Assembly: GCF_023336935.1 (NCBI RefSeq)
Contig: NZ_JAMBLR010000002.1
Location: forward strand, 1 to 64,000
DNA from: Phascolarctobacterium sp. ET69
GTDB lineage: Bacteria; Bacillota; Negativicutes; Acidaminococcales; Acidaminococcaceae
Direction of reading: 5' to 3'
DNA length: 64,000 nucleotides
Shown here piece by piece: positions 61,822 to 64,000 of this stretch (its first letter is position 1; the number at the start of each line of letters is the position of its first letter). The position numbers and the translations under genes were made by a program. The notes under the pieces were generated by a model. The model worked only from the letters and a program-made list of their open reading frames with translations, had not been told where the DNA came from and did no database searches.

Positions 61822-63133
61822 ATGTGCGGTAAGGAAATTTTTTCAGCAGCGAAGGCACAAATATTAATAAAAATCCGCTGCGGGCAACGTAAAATACCAG
61901 AAAGGCCAGCCACAATCCGCTGTTGCCTAATTCCGGCACAAGCGCGGCTTTGGCAAGCAGGTAACTTGCGGCGGTAAACAGCATGGAAATGCAGATGGGC
62001 GTTGTTTGCAGCGTACCGTTAAAAACGCCGTAATAAACAATGCCCAGCGCCGATAAAACCGGGAAGAAAACGATAAACATATCATATCTGTTTACGGCAG
62101 CAAGAATTTGCGGCAAGCCGGTAAAAAGCCCGGCAATTTTAGCGCGCCATACAAAGTAAATACCTGTCTGCAAAAAGGCTGCTGCCAGCGACTGTACGGC
62201 ACTGATTTTTAATGTGCTTTGCAAGAGTTTTTTGTTGCCTTCACCGGCGGCAATGCCGGCGTAAATGGCCGCTGCCTGCGAAAAGCCTGTAAAAATATCG
62301 CCCATAACGTACTGAATTTGCATTAAAATGGAGTTTGCCGCTAAAATTTCGCCGCCGAAGGCAGAGCTTTGCGACATAAAGGTATTAATCATTATCAGCA
62401 TGCACAGGGTGCGGATAGCAAGATGCCCGCTGCAGTTAAGCAGTTTGGCAAAATCCTGCCCTCTGAAAAGCTGTGCAGGGCTTATGCTTTTTAAAGAACA
62501 TGGCCTGCTTTTGTAAAATCCGTACAGCGCAAGAACTGCCGCCAGGATGTTTGCAAGGGCAGAAGCCGCAGCCACACCGGCAACGCCGAGGCCGCAGCCG
62601 TAAACCAGTATAAATGCCAGCAGGGCGTTGGCAATGTTTGCCGTAAGCCCCACGGCAACGGAAAAACGCACCTGCATAATGCCTGCCAGCCAGCCCTGCG
62701 CCGTTTGGTAAAACAGGGCGGCAGGTACGGTATAAACAATAATGTTAAAATAAAGGCGCATAAAAACCAGCGTTTCGGCAGGCGGGTTAAAAAACTGCAC
62801 AGCCGCGTTAAAAATATGGTTTTGCAAAAGTATTATAACAAGCCCTATGCCGCAGGCAAGAATGCTGCCGCGCAAAAATGCGCATAATTCCTCCTGCTTG
62901 TTGCCGCTGCCCAGTGACTGCGAGGCAAAGCCGGAGGCCGTGAGCCCGAGAAAGTTAAACAGCCAGAAAATTGTGCTGAAAATGACTGAACCGAGCGCAA
63001 CGGAATTAATGTAATGATAGCTGCCGAGCCCGCCCGCAATGGCGGTATCAACGGCGCCGATAAGCGGCACGGATACGGAAGCTGCTGTAAACGGCAGGCT
63101 GGTTATTAAAAATTTTTTGTGCGTTAGCTCCAT
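61820..63133 (-). CDS. MATE family efflux transporter (second copy)
   Basis: The 437-residue protein has about 12 helices and MATE/DinF-type motifs: SVPLIGAVDTAIAGGLGSYH near the N-terminus, then GSVIFSTIFWLFNFLGLTAS and FASQSLGSGNKQEE. The DinF-like branch differs from the MATE protein at 33501. It is divergent from a TetR-family regulator gene across 156 bases, which suggests the regulator controls it. The substrate is unknown. Confidence 0.9.
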   Translation of the reverse strand: MELTHKKFLITSLPFTAASVSVPLIGAVDTAIAGGLGSYHYINSVALGSVIFSTIFWLFNFLGLTASGFASQSLGSGNKQEELCAFLRGSILACGIGLVIILLQNHIFNAAVQFFNPPAETLVFMRLYFNIIVYTVPAALFYQTAQGWLAGIMQVRFSVAVGLTANIANALLAFILVYGCGLGVAGVAAASALANILAAVLALYGFYKSRPCSLKSISPAQLFRGQDFAKLLNCSGHLAIRTLCMLIMINTFMSQSSAFGGEILAANSILMQIQYVMGDIFTGFSQAAAIYAGIAAGEGNKKLLQSTLKISAVQSLAAAFLQTGIYFVWRAKIAGLFTGLPQILAAVNRYDMFIVFFPVLSALGIVYYGVFNGTLQTTPICISMLFTAASYLLAKAALVPELGNSGLWLAFLVFYVARSGFLLIFVPSLLKKFPYRT

Positions 63134-63253
63134 TTTACTGCCTTTTTACCTTAATTAACAAACAAAGTGTATGATAAAAAACGGTTCATCTGTTATAATT
63201 ATAGTAAGCAGTAAAGCCTCGGGGCAATAAACAAATCGGCGCAGATGTGCGTT

Positions 63254-63263
63254 AATGTACATT
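63254..63263. promoter_or_regulatory. AATGTACATT palindrome in the MATE-TetR intergenic region
   Basis: A perfect 10-base palindrome lies 27 bases before the TetR start and is a candidate operator for the divergent pair. TATAAT-like -10 elements occur around 63195 on both strands. Confidence 0.4.
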
Positions 63264-63289
63264 TTTTTAAATTTGTGCGGGGTGAGATA

Positions 63290-63850
63290 ATGGACAGGCG
63301 TCAGCAAAAAACACGTGCGGCAATTTTTGAAGCCTTTACTGAGCTTTTGGCGGTAAAAAGCTATAATAAAATAACCGTGCAGGAAATAATTGAAAAAGCC
63401 AATATCGGGCGCAGCACTTTTTATGCGCATTTTGAAACGCGTGACGATTTGGTAAAAGCACTGTGTGATGATTTGTTCCAACATGTGTTTTCCAAAGCAT
63501 TGGAAGCAGAAAAAACTCACGATTTTTCACTGGCGGGCGGCGGCTACCATATTATTCTGGTACATATTCTTTACCACCTGCGCGACAGCCGCAAAAACGT
63601 ATCGGCACTGCTTACTGGCGAGAGCAGTTTGTTTTTAAAATACCTTAAAAACTATTTTTGCGAATACATAAATAATTATCTGCTGCCGGGGCTGCCTCAG
63701 CACAAAAACCTTCTGCCCGGAGATTTTCTGCTGAACCATATAACTTATTCGTTTGTAGGCCTTTTAATGTGGTGGATTAAAAATGACTGGCAGAATCCGC
63801 CCGAAGAAATGGCGCAGTATTTTGAAAAAACGGTGTTGCCGTTAATTTAA
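63290..63850 (+). CDS. TetR/AcrR family transcriptional regulator
   Basis: The 186-residue protein has the TetR helix-turn-helix at the N-terminus: TRAAIFEAFTELLAVKSYNK, then ITVQEIIEKANIGRSTFYAHFETRDDLVK. A variable ligand-binding C-terminal domain follows. ATG 63290 follows GGGGTGA. It is divergent from the MATE gene and probably its repressor (inference). The FGLLMWWIKNDWQNPPEEMA-like end is typical of the TetR_C-type found in Firmicutes. Confidence 0.9.
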   Translation: MDRRQQKTRAAIFEAFTELLAVKSYNKITVQEIIEKANIGRSTFYAHFETRDDLVKALCDDLFQHVFSKALEAEKTHDFSLAGGGYHIILVHILYHLRDSRKNVSALLTGESSLFLKYLKNYFCEYINNYLLPGLPQHKNLLPGDFLLNHITYSFVGLLMWWIKNDWQNPPEEMAQYFEKTVLPLI

Positions 63851-63874
63851 GCGTAAAATTATGGAGGGATGATT

Positions 63875-64000
63875 ATGGAGAAAGCAAAGGTTTATTTTAC
63901 CGACATGCGTACAGGCTACGGAGGGCTGAGCCTGCCGCAGAAACTGGCAAAACTTATTAAAGCGGCCGGCATCGGCAATATTGATTTCAACAAAAAGTTT
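63875..64000 (+). CDS. DUF362 protein, N-terminal part (runs off the window)
   Basis: Forty-two codons are present (MEKAKVYFTDMRTGYGG...LPQKLAKLIKAAGI...). This is the start of the DUF362 family, usually about 370 residues with C-terminal 4Fe-4S ferredoxin motifs that are not in this window. GGAGGGATG precedes the ATG. It lies 24 bases after the TetR gene on the same strand. Confidence 0.75.
   Translation, partial: MEKAKVYFTDMRTGYGGLSLPQKLAKLIKAAGIGNIDFNKKF

Overview
The window is the chromosomal replication-origin region of a bacterium with Firmicute-type gene order but a Gram-negative-type envelope. The order rpmH-rnpA-yidD-yidC-jag-mnmE-mnmG-rsmG-noc...parA-parB on one side of dnaA, and dnaN-yaaA-recF-DUF721-remB-gyrB...gyrA on the other, is the Bacillus/Clostridium layout. 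A complete autotransporter with an outer-membrane beta-barrel (52513-54594) shows there is an outer membrane. Together these point to the class Negativicutes. A Phascolarctobacterium/Acidaminococcaceae-like gut anaerobe is a plausible but unproven guess. No rRNA, tRNA, CRISPR array or insertion sequence was recognised.

Layout. 1-5362 (minus): a membrane protein of unknown function, then an amino-acid:cation (AGCS) symporter downstream of a three-gene flavoprotein/iron-sulfur dehydrogenase set. 5564-6154: a secreted protein with a Gly/Ile/His tail. 6212-17648 (minus): the origin-proximal replication operon running away from oriC (dnaA, oriC, dnaN, yaaA, recF, DUF721, remB, gyrB, a 99-residue unknown, thiN, a TSUP permease, gyrA). 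oriC lies between dnaA and dnaN and shows DnaA boxes, a DnaA-trio run and an AT-rich stretch in the B. subtilis order. 17934-29636 (mostly plus): ribosomal protein L34, RNase P protein, membrane-insertion and tRNA-modification genes, a Noc-type ParB paralogue, and parA-parB with two parS palindromes. A few metabolic genes sit between noc and parA.

29658-41352 is a housekeeping and accessory mix: DUF554 and DUF4446 proteins, PHP phosphatase, FAH hydrolase, MATE exporter, peptidases, a flavodoxin-like reductase, a DcuC carrier, and a minus-strand metal/cofactor group (ECF-S-like membrane protein, DtxR-family regulator, CbiK chelatase). 41353-42198 is a gene-free stretch holding a palindrome-bounded structured repeat. 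42199-51267 has an FkbM methyltransferase, an FbpABC-like ABC importer, a second solute-binding protein, a two-component system and a secreted PepSY protein. 51375-64000 has purC, the autotransporter with an unusual leader, a CPA2 antiporter, YigZ, a nicotinamidase-like hydrolase, a zinc/manganese ABC importer, a second PHP protein, a TetR/MATE divergent pair and the start of a DUF362 protein.

Most origin-proximal genes are transcribed away from oriC. Chromosome segregation is represented by ParA, ParB, parS, Noc and two Noc-site-like palindromes. The less ordinary signals are regulatory: phased GGTTAAC repeats, a dyad over the dtxR promoter, terminators directly upstream of cbiK and the autotransporter, an 11-codon leader coupled to the DUF554 gene, and 11-bp-phased repeats before the PepSY gene.
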